Part shown: piece by piece, positions 16,907 to 24,656 of the stretch
Layout: each line of letters starts with the position of its first letter
Position numbering within the stretch: position 1 is the first letter of the stretch
Source: an uncultured Bacteroidota bacterium
GTDB lineage: Bacteria > Bacteroidota > Bacteroidia > Chitinophagales > LD1
Direction: 5' to 3'
DNA: 64,000 bases
NCBI GenBank assembly: GCA_903919075.1
Contig: CAIXGR010000022.1
Span: forward strand, 62,001 to 126,000
Translations under genes and position numbers: made by a program
The notes under the pieces: generated by a model
What the model was told of the DNA's origin: nothing
The model's input: only the letters and a program-made list of their open reading frames with translations
Databases searched by the model: none

Positions 16907-17623
16907 TCAATCTTCTTTCTTCATATCGTAATCTAACTTACCACCCCATAACTCCATTTGATTAAGTATGAAGGCTTGCCTGCCTAAAAGATAAGGCGAG
17001 GGGCGGCCGGGGTTTAGTTTAAGCGGCTCGGGTACTGCACCGGCCAGCAGTGACGCCTCGGCTGCTGAAATATCTTTAGCGTGTTTATGAAAATAATATT
17101 GCGATGCCGCCTCGGCACCGTATATACCGTTGCCCCATTCAATTACATTTAGGTAAACTTCCATAATGCGTTTTTTGCTCCAGAATAATTCTATTAAACC
17201 GGTGAAGTAAACTTCGAAGCCTTTGCGGATGAAGTTTCTTCTTGGAAAGAGAAATACATTTTTTGCTGTTTGCTGCGAAATGGTGGATGCGCCACGTAAG
17301 CGCGGGTGTCTTCTATTTTTTTGTTTGTCGTTATACTCTACAGCTTTTTCAATAGCCCCAAAATCGAAACCATGATGAAATAAAAAATTCTGGTCCTCGG
17401 AAGTAACCACCGCCAGTTGAAGGTGATTGGATATTTGCGATAGCGGCTCCCAATCTTTATACATTCTCATTTCTTTACCATCCATTTTTTGCTCAACACA
17501 CCGCTGCAACATTAGTATGGTAAATGGTATGGGTACAAACCTGAAGACGATAACAGATAGAATGGATAAAACGAAAAAAGATATGATTATGTTCCGGATT
17601 AAGCGGAGGATTTTTTTGAGCAT
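16907..17623 (-). CDS. mtgA: Monofunctional peptidoglycan glycosyltransferase
   Basis: 238 residues: one N-terminal membrane anchor (about 10-30) and a GT51 domain. Motif 1 VVTSEDQNFLFHHGFD carries the catalytic Glu, followed by RGASTISQQTAKNVFL, RKGFEVYFTGLIELFWSKKRIMEVYLN and GAEAASQYYF. It polymerises lipid II into glycan strands and lacks a transpeptidase domain. The gene ends in the spacer with the palindromic element and begins close to the RAYT element. Confidence 0.95.
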   Translation of the reverse strand: MLKKILRLIRNIIISFFVLSILSVIVFRFVPIPFTILMLQRCVEQKMDGKEMRMYKDWEPLSQISNHLQLAVVTSEDQNFLFHHGFDFGAIEKAVEYNDKQKNRRHPRLRGASTISQQTAKNVFLFPRRNFIRKGFEVYFTGLIELFWSKKRIMEVYLNVIEWGNGIYGAEAASQYYFHKHAKDISAAEASLLAGAVPEPLKLNPGRPSPYLLGRQAFILNQMELWGGKLDYDMKKED

Positions 17624-17682
17624 ATTATTAGCAAGATTACACAGATTTTGGGGGATTATATAGATGGCGAATTAAAGTGTAA

Positions 17683-17764
17683 GCTCGTCCTCGTCTGGCG
17701 GGGTGGCATTTTGCGTGTTGGCGACGAGGATGCTATGACTATCGCATTTGTAATGCGAGTATTA
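17683..17764. repeat. Left inverted repeat flanking the RAYT gene
   Basis: An 82-bp sequence running from GCTCGTCCTCGTCTGGCGG to CGCATTTGTAATGCGAGTA. It matches the reverse complement of 18358-18437 with only about ten mismatches plus a 2-bp gap. It contains CCTCGTC/GACGAGG arms and the small hairpin CGCATT-tgt-AATGCG. It ends 7 bp from the transposase stop. Confidence 0.85.
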
Positions 17765-17771
17765 CTTACAA

Positions 17772-18329
17772 TCAAATCCACATATTCACTTTTATCAATC
17801 CATTCTTGCCGCTGTAATCGCGCGCTGAACTGTATAAGTAGTCTTCTGAATTTTCAACAATTCCAGCCCTCACTGGATTATCATGAATATAACTTATTTT
17901 TTGCTTAGACAAGGCCGGGTAGTGGGGGTTAAGATGTATAGCATGATTGCTTTCGTCCCAGAATTTATTATGTGTAATTCGACTATCTAATTTACCGGCA
18001 TGTTCAAACCGGTGTAACATCCATTCCCTTCTGCTTTCTGGTTCAGTTTGTATTGCTTCTACAATAGCTTTGGAAGTAAATTTTTTATAATCGCGGATAA
18101 TACCTGATAGTTCTTGGCCTTCTTTTGCACGTAGCACGGCATGTAAATGGTTGCTCATTAAACACCACGCCCATACTTCCAATCCTTTATTTTCAATACA
18201 AAACGTTAAATTGTTTGTAATGATTTGCTTATAAACCAATCTTGTAAAAACATCTACCCAATCTACTACTGTAAACGTAACGAAATACGGGTCGTTTTGC
18301 TGTGATATTAAATACCTGTCACCTGACAT
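17772..18329 (-). CDS. REP-associated tyrosine transposase (RAYT, Y1 family)
   Basis: 185 residues, full length for the family. PYFVTFTVVDWVDVF near the N-terminus, the HUH metal site in MSNHLHAVLRA, FWDESNHAIHL, and the C-terminal ISYIHDNPVRAGIV followed by DYLYSSARDY are the RAYT signature. Such enzymes are single-strand DNA nucleases related to IS200/IS605 transposases that act on palindromic repeats in trans. Inverted copies of an 80-bp palindromic sequence flank the gene at 7 and 28 bp, which supports an intact element of about 755 bp. No target-site duplication is visible, as expected for HUH enzymes. Confidence 0.92.
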   Translation of the reverse strand: MSGDRYLISQQNDPYFVTFTVVDWVDVFTRLVYKQIITNNLTFCIENKGLEVWAWCLMSNHLHAVLRAKEGQELSGIIRDYKKFTSKAIVEAIQTEPESRREWMLHRFEHAGKLDSRITHNKFWDESNHAIHLNPHYPALSKQKISYIHDNPVRAGIVENSEDYLYSSARDYSGKNGLIKVNMWI

Positions 18330-18357
18330 TTGCTATCTTTTTAATGAATGGCTAAGA

Positions 18358-18437
18358 TAATACACGCATTACAAATGCGAAAGACACAGCATCCTCGTCG
18401 CCAACGCGCAAATGCTGCCCGCCAGACGAGGACGAGC
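18358..18437. repeat. Right inverted repeat flanking the RAYT gene
   Basis: 80-bp partner of 17683-17764 in opposite orientation, with the same CGCATT hairpin, the GCATCCTCGTC block and the terminal GACGAGGACGAGC. It begins 28 bp upstream of the transposase start codon, so it also covers its promoter region. Confidence 0.85.
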
Positions 18438-18467
18438 GGGTACGTAAATGTGTTCTAAAGCAGGCAC

Positions 18468-18497
18468 AAAAAAAGCGGCTGGTTTTGCCGCTTTTTT
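18468..18497. terminator. Terminator hairpin, also left copy of a direct repeat
   Basis: AAAAAAGCGGC (18469-18479) pairs with GCCGCTTTTTT (18487-18497) around a 7-base loop. It can end transcription of the leftward RHS-tip/DUF4926 cassette and works on both strands. Confidence 0.75.
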
Positions 18498-18639
18498 AAG
18501 GTTATTTTTGGGTTTATAAATGCTCGGCTTTTTGATGGCTCAGTCCGTAGTTCCCTCCCCTTTGGCTTACCTACAAACTACGGACAGCAGGGGCTCGTTT
18601 TGCCGCTTTTTTAAGGTCGTTATTTAGGTTTATGAATGC
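18482..18639. repeat. Pair of imperfect direct repeats around a hairpin
   Basis: 18482-18523 and 18597-18639 share GTTTTGCCGCTTTTTTAAGG and the following GGTTTAT(A/G)AATGC. Between them GTCCGTAGTT (18543-18552) pairs perfectly with AACTACGGAC (18576-18585). The second copy has lost the matching left arm of the terminator. Confidence 0.6.
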
Positions 18640-18715
18640 AGCCATTTTTCTCTGTGCAATATCGAACATTACCAGATTAAACACTAAAAGACTAAAACAA
18701 TTGGGTCTATTAAGA

Positions 18716-18916
18716 TCAATTGCTAATGTATTTATCAATATCATTACAACTTATTGTTTCTAATCCGTCCCCAATAGTATTCCCCGATTCATCAACAAAT
18801 TCAACTAAATAATAATTTCCATTATCATAAATTGAATGTATTACGCCTTTAGTATTTTTTAAAATTAAAGGCGTAATATCCTTATTGGCAACTACTGTTT
18901 CACTTTCTTGATACAT
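18716..18916 (-). CDS. DUF4926-like small protein, probable immunity partner
   Basis: 66 residues. The pattern (VVANKDITPLILKNTKGVIHSIYDNGNYYLVEFVDESGNTI) matches the small SH3-like DUF4926 fold: an opening strand, then GVIHSIY and YLVEFVD. It begins 1 bp after the stop of the RHS tip, so the two are cotranscribed and probably coupled. DUF4926 genes are often found next to DUF6883-type genes, an arrangement typical of toxin and immunity or antitoxin. The immunity role is inferred from position, size and acidity. Confidence 0.65.
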   Translation of the reverse strand: MYQESETVVANKDITPLILKNTKGVIHSIYDNGNYYLVEFVDESGNTIGDGLETISCNDIDKYISN

Positions 18917-18917
18917 T

Positions 18918-19826
18918 CTATTTCGGTTTTACAGGAATAGCACCTACCAATTTAGGAGCCGTTTCTCCATTATTAATTGCCCAATTAAAAGGGACATCAA
19001 CAGTTTTACCGTTAGCCCCTTTTATAGGAATTATTTGTTGATATAAATCAGCATATCCATTGTTTTTTTGGTATACCGCAGTCTCAGGATTAAACTTTAC
19101 TTGCTTTGCCAAGTCGCCCGCATTATCTTTTGTAAACCCAAGAGATTTTTCAAACCAATCTGCTTTAGAACCTCCAACTGGATGTTCCTTATTCAATAAA
19201 TAATTAGAAAGTTTAGAAACTACACTGTTTTGGGTTATTTTATTATTCGCAAGACTGCTTACAAATTTATTTAACCCAACACCTACAATTCCAAATGCAA
19301 ATCCAACAGTAGCATCTGTGGCAACGCTGGCTACCGTTACTTGCTTACCTTGTATTTTATTATTTACAATGCCTCCAACAACATTTGATGTTCCAGCAAC
19401 AGTAGCAGTTACAAATAAACTCGCCCCACCGGTAAAACCAGCCGCGCCACCCGTAATCCCTCCCTGCAAGGAGGCACCGCCTACAGCGGTCCAGTTTGAA
19501 ACTTTTCCGTCTTTGTAAAGCTGTATCCCTAGTTCAATTCCCCCGCCAATTAACGCTCCGACCCCTGCGCCGATAAGTGCTGTAAAACAATTAGGGCAAT
19601 CACCGTTAGGATCAGTGTAAATTAGAGGATTGTTTCTATTAACTGCATAATTGCTTTCCCAAGGTACAGCCTTAGGGTCTCTATTCCATCTCCTTCCTAA
19701 TCTAGTATCATACTCCCAAAACGCAGCAGTTGTATTAGCTCCTGAAACCCCGCTAATTTCATCGTCTTTCTCTTGTCCATTATACCCAAACCGGTATTCA
19801 TCACTTTGGTAACCCCTACCCGGCAT
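18918..19826 (-). CDS. Orphan RHS C-terminal tip with DUF6883-like toxin domain
   Basis: 302 residues from ATG 19826. The first ~75 are the end of an RHS core: YRFGYNGQEKDDEISG, FWEYDTRLGRRWNRDP, NNPLIYTDPNGDCP. A Gly/Ala-rich hydrophobic pretoxin stretch follows (about 80-170), then a soluble C-terminal domain starting LLNKEHPVGGSKADWFEKSLGF and ending APKLVGAIPVKP, the pattern of DUF6883. RHS homology continues upstream of the ATG in the same frame (QDYYTFGSV) up to a stop codon at 19881-19883, so the large RHS core is missing. This is a displaced or truncated tip, followed at once by a DUF4926 partner. Whether it is still delivered is doubtful; it may be a silent cassette. Confidence 0.8.
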   Translation of the reverse strand: MPGRGYQSDEYRFGYNGQEKDDEISGVSGANTTAAFWEYDTRLGRRWNRDPKAVPWESNYAVNRNNPLIYTDPNGDCPNCFTALIGAGVGALIGGGIELGIQLYKDGKVSNWTAVGGASLQGGITGGAAGFTGGASLFVTATVAGTSNVVGGIVNNKIQGKQVTVASVATDATVGFAFGIVGVGLNKFVSSLANNKITQNSVVSKLSNYLLNKEHPVGGSKADWFEKSLGFTKDNAGDLAKQVKFNPETAVYQKNNGYADLYQQIIPIKGANGKTVDVPFNWAINNGETAPKLVGAIPVKPK

Positions 19827-20155
19827 TACAGATCCAAACGTATAATAATCTTGTGCCGTTTTCCCGCAGTAGTCTTTTTCTTACCTGATTACCTCCGTAA
19901 AAATTCCGCTTTGCCTTTAGAGCCTGCTACCTTTCAAAGAACGCTTTTTTGTTACTGCTACATTTCAAATATAATAGTTTCCCTAAATTGACTAATAGAT
20001 TTTATATGTTATAACCTTTTTCGTGAGAGGCTATTATAAGCCACTTTTGATCATTACTGAATAAACAAAACAATAAATTTTAGCTAATTTTGTTATATTT
20101 GCAATATGAAGCGATACCAACTTAATGCTACTTTATGCGCGGGTGAATAAAATTA

Positions 20156-20262
20156 GTAACCCATAAAGCCATAGGCTAGATGGGTTACAATGGGTTACAC
20201 TTTTATTTTTTAATCTATTGACTATTAAGCATTTAAATTTTAAGGTGTAACCTGTAACCCAT
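20156..20262. repeat. GTAACCC inverted-repeat cluster
   Basis: GTAACCCAT (20156-20164) pairs with ATGGGTTAC (20180-20188). A second GGGTTAC follows at 20192, and the block 20180-20200 pairs with 20245-20262 (GTGTAACCTGTAACCCAT). Five copies of the GTAACC unit in about 105 bp allow alternative hairpins. It lies between a promoter box and rpsA. Confidence 0.55.
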
Positions 20263-20397
20263 GTTTTACAGTTTATTGGGATCAAAAACACGCCCCTGCG
20301 TGCCCCTCAGGCAAGCGCACTCCCCTCTCGAGAGGGGAAATGAAAACGATACAGAAAACAGTGCTTGTTCCCCTTCGACGGGGGCTTTTTAATGCTC

Positions 20398-20428
20398 TTT
20401 GCTTTATGCTTCAAAATCGCTATATTTG
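20398..20428 (+). promoter_or_regulatory. rpsA promoter
   Basis: TTTG at 20398-20401, a 19-bp spacer and TATATTTG at 20421-20428 match the Bacteroidota housekeeping promoter closely. It gives a leader of about 70 nt. Within the leader CTCAC and GTGAG (20461-20477) can form a small hairpin before the start codon. Confidence 0.75.
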
Positions 20429-20502
20429 CACTCCTTTTTTAAAAATAATCAATAACTAAACTCACGTCCGGGGTGAGAATAAACAAGTACCGGAGAATTA
20501 TA

Positions 20503-22374
20503 ATGGCTGAAGAAACTTTAGTAACAAACGGACAAGCAACGAGTGCCTTCGATGATTTCGATTGGACGGTTGATAAGCGCAATGTAGTAAGATACACTGA
20601 GGCTGAGCGCAAAAGGTATGATGAGGAATACGTTTCGACTCTTAAAACTATCGAAAACGATGAGATTGTTTTAGGTACAGTTGTAGCTATTACTACATCG
20701 GACGTAGTATTAAACATCGGTTTTAAATCAGATGGATTAGTGCCATTGACAGAGTTCCGCGATGTGGAAGATTTGAAAGTGGGCGATTCATTTGATGTTT
20801 ATGTTGTAAACAAAGAAGACAAAAAAGGTATCCTTCAATTAAGCCGCAAAAATGCCCGTATGCTTAAAGCATGGGAGTATATTGTTGAGGCTAATAAATC
20901 GGGTGCCGTGGTATCGGGTAAAATTACTTCGAAAACTAAGGGCGGTCTTATTGCCAATGTATTTGGCCTTGAAACTTTCCTTCCGGGTTCGCAAATTGAT
21001 GTTAAGCCAATTACTGATTACGACATTTTTGTAGGTAAAACTATGGAATTGAAAGTTGTGAAGATTAACGAGGCGATTAAGAACGCGGTAGTATCTCACA
21101 AAGCTCTTATCGAGAGCGATATCGAATCGCAACGTGAAGCGATTATCGGCAAGCTTGAGAAAGGACAAGTATTGGAAGGAACTATTAAGAACATTACTGA
21201 CTTCGGTGCGTTTATCGACTTGGGTGGTGTTGACGGATTACTTTACATTACTGATATTTCGTGGGGTAGAATTTCGCATCCTAAAGAGGTGTTGGAACTG
21301 AACCAGAAATTGAATGTGGTGGTATTGGATTACGATGACAACAAGAAGAGAATTTCGTTAGGCTTAAAACAACTGCAACCACATCCTTGGGATACTTTGG
21401 ATAAGGAAATTGAAGTTGGAAGCAAAATAAAAGGCAAAATTGTAAACATTGAAGATTACGGTTCTTTCCTTGAAATTACTCCGGGTGTTGAAGGTTTAAT
21501 TCACGTATCGGAAGTTTCATGGAGCAACACTCCTATCAACAGCCGCGAATATTTCCACTTAGGTGATACTCACGAAGCGATTGTAATGACACTTGACCGT
21601 GAAGAAAGAAAAATGTCGCTTTCGTTAAAGAGATTGACTGAAGATCCTTGGATTAAGATTGCTGAGAAGTTCCCTGTAGGAACCAAAACTAAAGGCCTGG
21701 TTAAAAATATTACTCCTTACGGTGTATTTGTTGAGCTGGCTGAAGGAATTGGTGGCATGGTTCACATCAGCGACCTTTCGTGGATTAAGAGATACAACCA
21801 CCCTACCGACTTTACAAAAGTTGGAAACGAGTTGGATGTAGTAGTGCTTGATATTGACAACGAAAACCGCAAACTTACTTTAGGCCATAAACAAATTGAA
21901 GAAGATCCTTGGGATACTTTTGAAAATGTGTTCCCTATCGGTTCAGTACACGAAGCAACCGTATTGCATGTTGATGATAAAGGTGCTGTAGTTTTATTGC
22001 CTTATGGCCTTGAAGCATTTGCACCTAAGAAACACCTTGCAAAAGAAAACGGTGGTTTCCTTGCGGCTGATGAAAAAGCTGAATTTAAAGTACTAGAGTT
22101 TAACAGAAACGACAAGAGAATTTTTGTTTCTCACTCTCGTATTTGGGAAGATGCTAAGAACATTGCTGTAGAAGGTGAAAAAGCTGAGAAAAGAGTTGAA
22201 CGCGAAAAAACAGCTAAGACAGTTAAGAACATGCAAAAGAATGTTGAGAAAACAACACTCGGTGATCTTGGTGTATTAAGCGAACTGAAAGAAAAAATGG
22301 ATAACCAGAAAGCTGCTGAAGATGCTGCTTCTGCTAAGAACGACAAAGCAACTGAAGAACCTACACAGGAATAA
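20503..22374 (+). CDS. rpsA: 30S ribosomal protein S1
   Basis: 623 residues from ATG 20503 (MAEETLVTNG); an earlier in-frame GTG at 20473 lies in the leader hairpin and is unlikely. Six S1 OB-folds are visible, the last four being strongest (ITDFGAFIDLGGVDGLLYITDISWGRISHP, IEDYGSFLEITPGVEGLIHVSEVSW, ITPYGVFVELAEG, and a weaker sixth). The C-terminal ~70 residues are charged and low in complexity (KAEKRVEREKTAKTVKN, acidic end). S1 brings mRNA to the 30S subunit, important in this phylum where Shine-Dalgarno pairing is weak. Confidence 0.97.
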   Translation: MAEETLVTNGQATSAFDDFDWTVDKRNVVRYTEAERKRYDEEYVSTLKTIENDEIVLGTVVAITTSDVVLNIGFKSDGLVPLTEFRDVEDLKVGDSFDVYVVNKEDKKGILQLSRKNARMLKAWEYIVEANKSGAVVSGKITSKTKGGLIANVFGLETFLPGSQIDVKPITDYDIFVGKTMELKVVKINEAIKNAVVSHKALIESDIESQREAIIGKLEKGQVLEGTIKNITDFGAFIDLGGVDGLLYITDISWGRISHPKEVLELNQKLNVVVLDYDDNKKRISLGLKQLQPHPWDTLDKEIEVGSKIKGKIVNIEDYGSFLEITPGVEGLIHVSEVSWSNTPINSREYFHLGDTHEAIVMTLDREERKMSLSLKRLTEDPWIKIAEKFPVGTKTKGLVKNITPYGVFVELAEGIGGMVHISDLSWIKRYNHPTDFTKVGNELDVVVLDIDNENRKLTLGHKQIEEDPWDTFENVFPIGSVHEATVLHVDDKGAVVLLPYGLEAFAPKKHLAKENGGFLAADEKAEFKVLEFNRNDKRIFVSHSRIWEDAKNIAVEGEKAEKRVEREKTAKTVKNMQKNVEKTTLGDLGVLSELKEKMDNQKAAEDAASAKNDKATEEPTQE

Positions 22375-22396
22375 ACTTCGGTTTCTACAAATAAAA

Positions 22397-22428
22397 AATC
22401 CCGCTGGTAACACAGCGGGATTTTTTTT
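22397..22428 (+). terminator. rpsA terminator
   Basis: AATCCCGCTG and CAGCGGGATT pair perfectly around GTAACA and are followed by a run of Ts. Confidence 0.9.
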
Positions 22429-22438
22429 GCCCTTCCCT

Positions 22439-22467
22439 CACCCTCTAACTCCCTAAAGGGAGAACCG
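22439..22467 (+). repeat. Dispersed 29-bp repeat, copy 1
   Basis: CACCCTCTAACTCCCTAAAG followed by GGAGAACCG is identical to 38045-38073. Its core CTCCCT-aa-AGGGAG is a small hairpin. Both copies sit in spacers just past gene ends. Confidence 0.75.
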
Positions 22468-22489
22468 GCTTGCCTGCAAAAATATTAAC

Positions 22490-23587
22490 TCAAAACAAAT
22501 CCAACTGCCGGCTACCTTTTTGCGAGTTTATTATTTCTCTTCTCGCAGCTTCATATAAATCATAGTTAGATTCGGGTGTAATTCTTCCGGCAAGAAACTT
22601 CTTTCGCGCTAATGCAAATTGCATTTTTACTAATTCGGCAAATTTACCTTCGCCTCGCATTCTCCTTCCAAAGTTTGAGTCATTCAACTTTCCACCGTGC
22701 ATGGTTTTAATTTGGTGCAGCACCTTTTGGGCGCGGTCGGGGAAATTCTTTTTTACCCAATCTTCAAAAAGTAAACCGTTGTTTCCATTCAATCTTACTA
22801 TCGTGTAATGTGCGCTTAGTGCTCCATTATCTGCAGCGGCTTTTACAACATCAAATATGCTTTCATCATTAAGGCCTGGAATAATAGGTGCTACATTTAC
22901 ATTTACCGGTATTGATGCTTTACTTAAAGTATTAATGGCCCGCAATACAGTTTGTGCCGATGAAGTGCGCGGTTCAAGAACACGCTTTAACTTTTCATCA
23001 AGTGTGGTTAGGCTGAAAGTAACATGCACCAGGTTATAGGCATTCATTTCTTGAAGTATATCCAAATCGCGCTGTATGAGCGCATTTTTGGTAATCATGC
23101 CTACCGGGTGCTTAAACTTTAGAAAAACCTGCAATAGCTTTCGGGTTATTTCCAACTTGCGCTCTACCGGTTGGTAACAATCTGTATTACCTGAAAACAT
23201 GATGGAGTCTGCTTTCCACTTTGGGTTCAACAAGGTCTTTTCTAAAAGCTCTGGTGCGTTCTTCTTCACCAATATATTCTGCTCAAACTCCATTCCCGAG
23301 CTATAACCCCAGTATTGGTGCGAATTTCGCGCATAGCAATAAATACAGCCATGTTCGCAGCCTTGGTAAGGGTTCATGCTAAAACCCATGCCAAGGTCAG
23401 GGCTTTCAACCTTATTTAGTATCGTTTTTGGGAATACCTCAATATACTTCGTCTTTGGGTTTTCAGTAAGCAATTCCTCGCGCTCTTCATTAGTGGGTAG
23501 GTCCTCCAGGTAGACTTCCTTGCTGTTTTTTTCGAATCTGTTAGTGGGATTCAACTGTGAGCCCCTTCCTTTAATGTAGTTTTCCAT
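22490..23587 (-). CDS. PA0069-family radical SAM protein (SplB-related)
   Basis: 365 residues from ATG 23587. The radical SAM cluster motif is CEHGCIYCYAR, preceded by MGFSMNPYQG; MFSGNTDCYQPVERK and the later VNVAPIIPGLND are family marks. These proteins bind a 4Fe-4S cluster and S-adenosylmethionine and are related to spore photoproduct lyase, but their reaction in non-sporulating bacteria is unknown. The end NSQKGSRQLDLF resembles a beta-clamp-binding QLxLF-type peptide, hinting at contact with the replication clamp. Single gene with its own spacers. Confidence 0.9.
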   Translation of the reverse strand: MENYIKGRGSQLNPTNRFEKNSKEVYLEDLPTNEEREELLTENPKTKYIEVFPKTILNKVESPDLGMGFSMNPYQGCEHGCIYCYARNSHQYWGYSSGMEFEQNILVKKNAPELLEKTLLNPKWKADSIMFSGNTDCYQPVERKLEITRKLLQVFLKFKHPVGMITKNALIQRDLDILQEMNAYNLVHVTFSLTTLDEKLKRVLEPRTSSAQTVLRAINTLSKASIPVNVNVAPIIPGLNDESIFDVVKAAADNGALSAHYTIVRLNGNNGLLFEDWVKKNFPDRAQKVLHQIKTMHGGKLNDSNFGRRMRGEGKFAELVKMQFALARKKFLAGRITPESNYDLYEAARREIINSQKGSRQLDLF

Positions 23588-23721
23588 AAACAATATTACT
23601 AAAATAATTAGTAGTACGATTAGTAATTCATGTTAATTATCTATACTTTTCATCTATTTACTGCTTCCTCATTTTAGTATTCGCTATTGTCAATTGGCTC
23701 TTTTTAGTTTAGGTTTGAGGC

Positions 23722-24588
23722 GTGAGTAAAGAGCATGTAAAAATAATTGAGTGCCCGCGCGATGCGATGCAGGGTATTAAGAAATTCATTAACACCGAAA
23801 AGAAGATAGCCTATATCAACAAGCTACTAAAGGTGGGCTACCATGCCATTGATTTTGGCAGCTTTGTTTCGCATGATGTTATTCCCCAAATGTCTGATAC
23901 TGCCAAGGTGGTAGATAAGCTGGTATTAACAAACAGCAAATCGAAACTGATAGCCATTGTCGCCAACGAGCGGGGTGCAAATGACGCGGCTTCGTTTCAG
24001 CAAATTCATTGTCTTGGTTTTCCTTTTTCAGTATCCGAAACTTTTCAGAAACGTAACGCCAATTCAACCATTGATGAAGCGGTTGACCGGGTAAAACACA
24101 TCAAAGATATTTGCGATAAAAAGAATAAGGAATTAATTTTATACATCAGTATGGGCTTTGGCAATACTTATGGCGACCCATATAGCCCAGCCATTGTTGA
24201 ACACTGGGTGGGTACCCTTGCCGAACTTGGCATCAAAACTTTTATGCTAAGCGATACAGTTGGTGTTGCCGACCCGCAAAATATCAGGTTTCTGTTTTCA
24301 AAGCTTATTCCCTCTTTTTCAAATTTAGAAATCGGCGCTCATTTGCACACTGCCCCACATAACTGGCGTATAAAAATTGATGCTGCTTTCGAAAATGGTT
24401 GCCGCAGATTTGATACTACTATTAAAGGCTATGGCGGATGCCCAATGGCCGATGATGAACTGATAGGTAATATGCCTACCGAAAGCTTAATCAACTACTT
24501 TAATCCAGAGCAGTTGGGCGAAGATTTTAGCATTGATGCCTTTGAAGATTGCCTGCGCGAAGCCAACCAGATATTCCCACATCAATAG
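23722..24588 (+). CDS. Hydroxymethylglutaryl-CoA lyase
   Basis: 288 residues from a GTG at 23722, which is needed to include the N-terminal VKIIECPRDAMQG (equivalent to the GPRDGLQ motif). HMGL-type TIM barrel signatures follow: HAIDFGSFVS, LSDTVGVADP, GAHLHTAP (metal His pair) and GYGGCPMADDE, where the Cys is the catalytic one of the GxGGCP loop. It cleaves HMG-CoA to acetoacetate and acetyl-CoA, the last step of leucine degradation. No other leucine pathway genes are in the window. Confidence 0.92.
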   Translation: MSKEHVKIIECPRDAMQGIKKFINTEKKIAYINKLLKVGYHAIDFGSFVSHDVIPQMSDTAKVVDKLVLTNSKSKLIAIVANERGANDAASFQQIHCLGFPFSVSETFQKRNANSTIDEAVDRVKHIKDICDKKNKELILYISMGFGNTYGDPYSPAIVEHWVGTLAELGIKTFMLSDTVGVADPQNIRFLFSKLIPSFSNLEIGAHLHTAPHNWRIKIDAAFENGCRRFDTTIKGYGGCPMADDELIGNMPTESLINYFNPEQLGEDFSIDAFEDCLREANQIFPHQ

Positions 24589-24656
24589 TTTTTTATTATA
24601 CTTTTTAAAAATGATTAAATCATTTTTAAATTTATGCTGCAACGAAGTTTACGCAG

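Larger units (their letters stand above)
18330..18715. other. Gene-free stretch between RAYT and the DUF4926 gene
   Basis: No coding frame is supported. It holds the right RAYT inverted repeat, a terminator hairpin, a 10-bp-stem hairpin and a direct repeat of about 42 bp, all listed separately. The crowding of repeats fits an insertion or recombination spot. Confidence 0.7.
19827..20502. other. Long gene-free region upstream of rpsA
   Basis: 676 bp. The first ~60 bp are the residual RHS frame, interrupted by a stop. Then come an AT-rich stretch, a rightward TATATTTG box (20094-20101), a cluster of GTAACCC/GGGTTAC repeats (20156-20262), the 18-bp perfect palindrome TCCCCTCTCGAGAGGGGA (20321-20338), a short CCCC-ttcga-CGGGG hairpin near 20370, the rpsA promoter and its leader. 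No gene of useful length is supported. Confidence 0.7.

Noticed and set aside
17683-18639. Repeat-rich region as a CRISPR array
   Set aside because: The repeats are two inverted copies plus a direct pair, without regular spacing, spacers or cas genes.
20106-20150. 14-codon frame (MKRYQLNATLCAGE) just after a TATATTTG box
   Set aside because: It could be a leader peptide, but there is no repeated codon pattern or terminator tied to it. Listed only as part of the repeat cluster finding.
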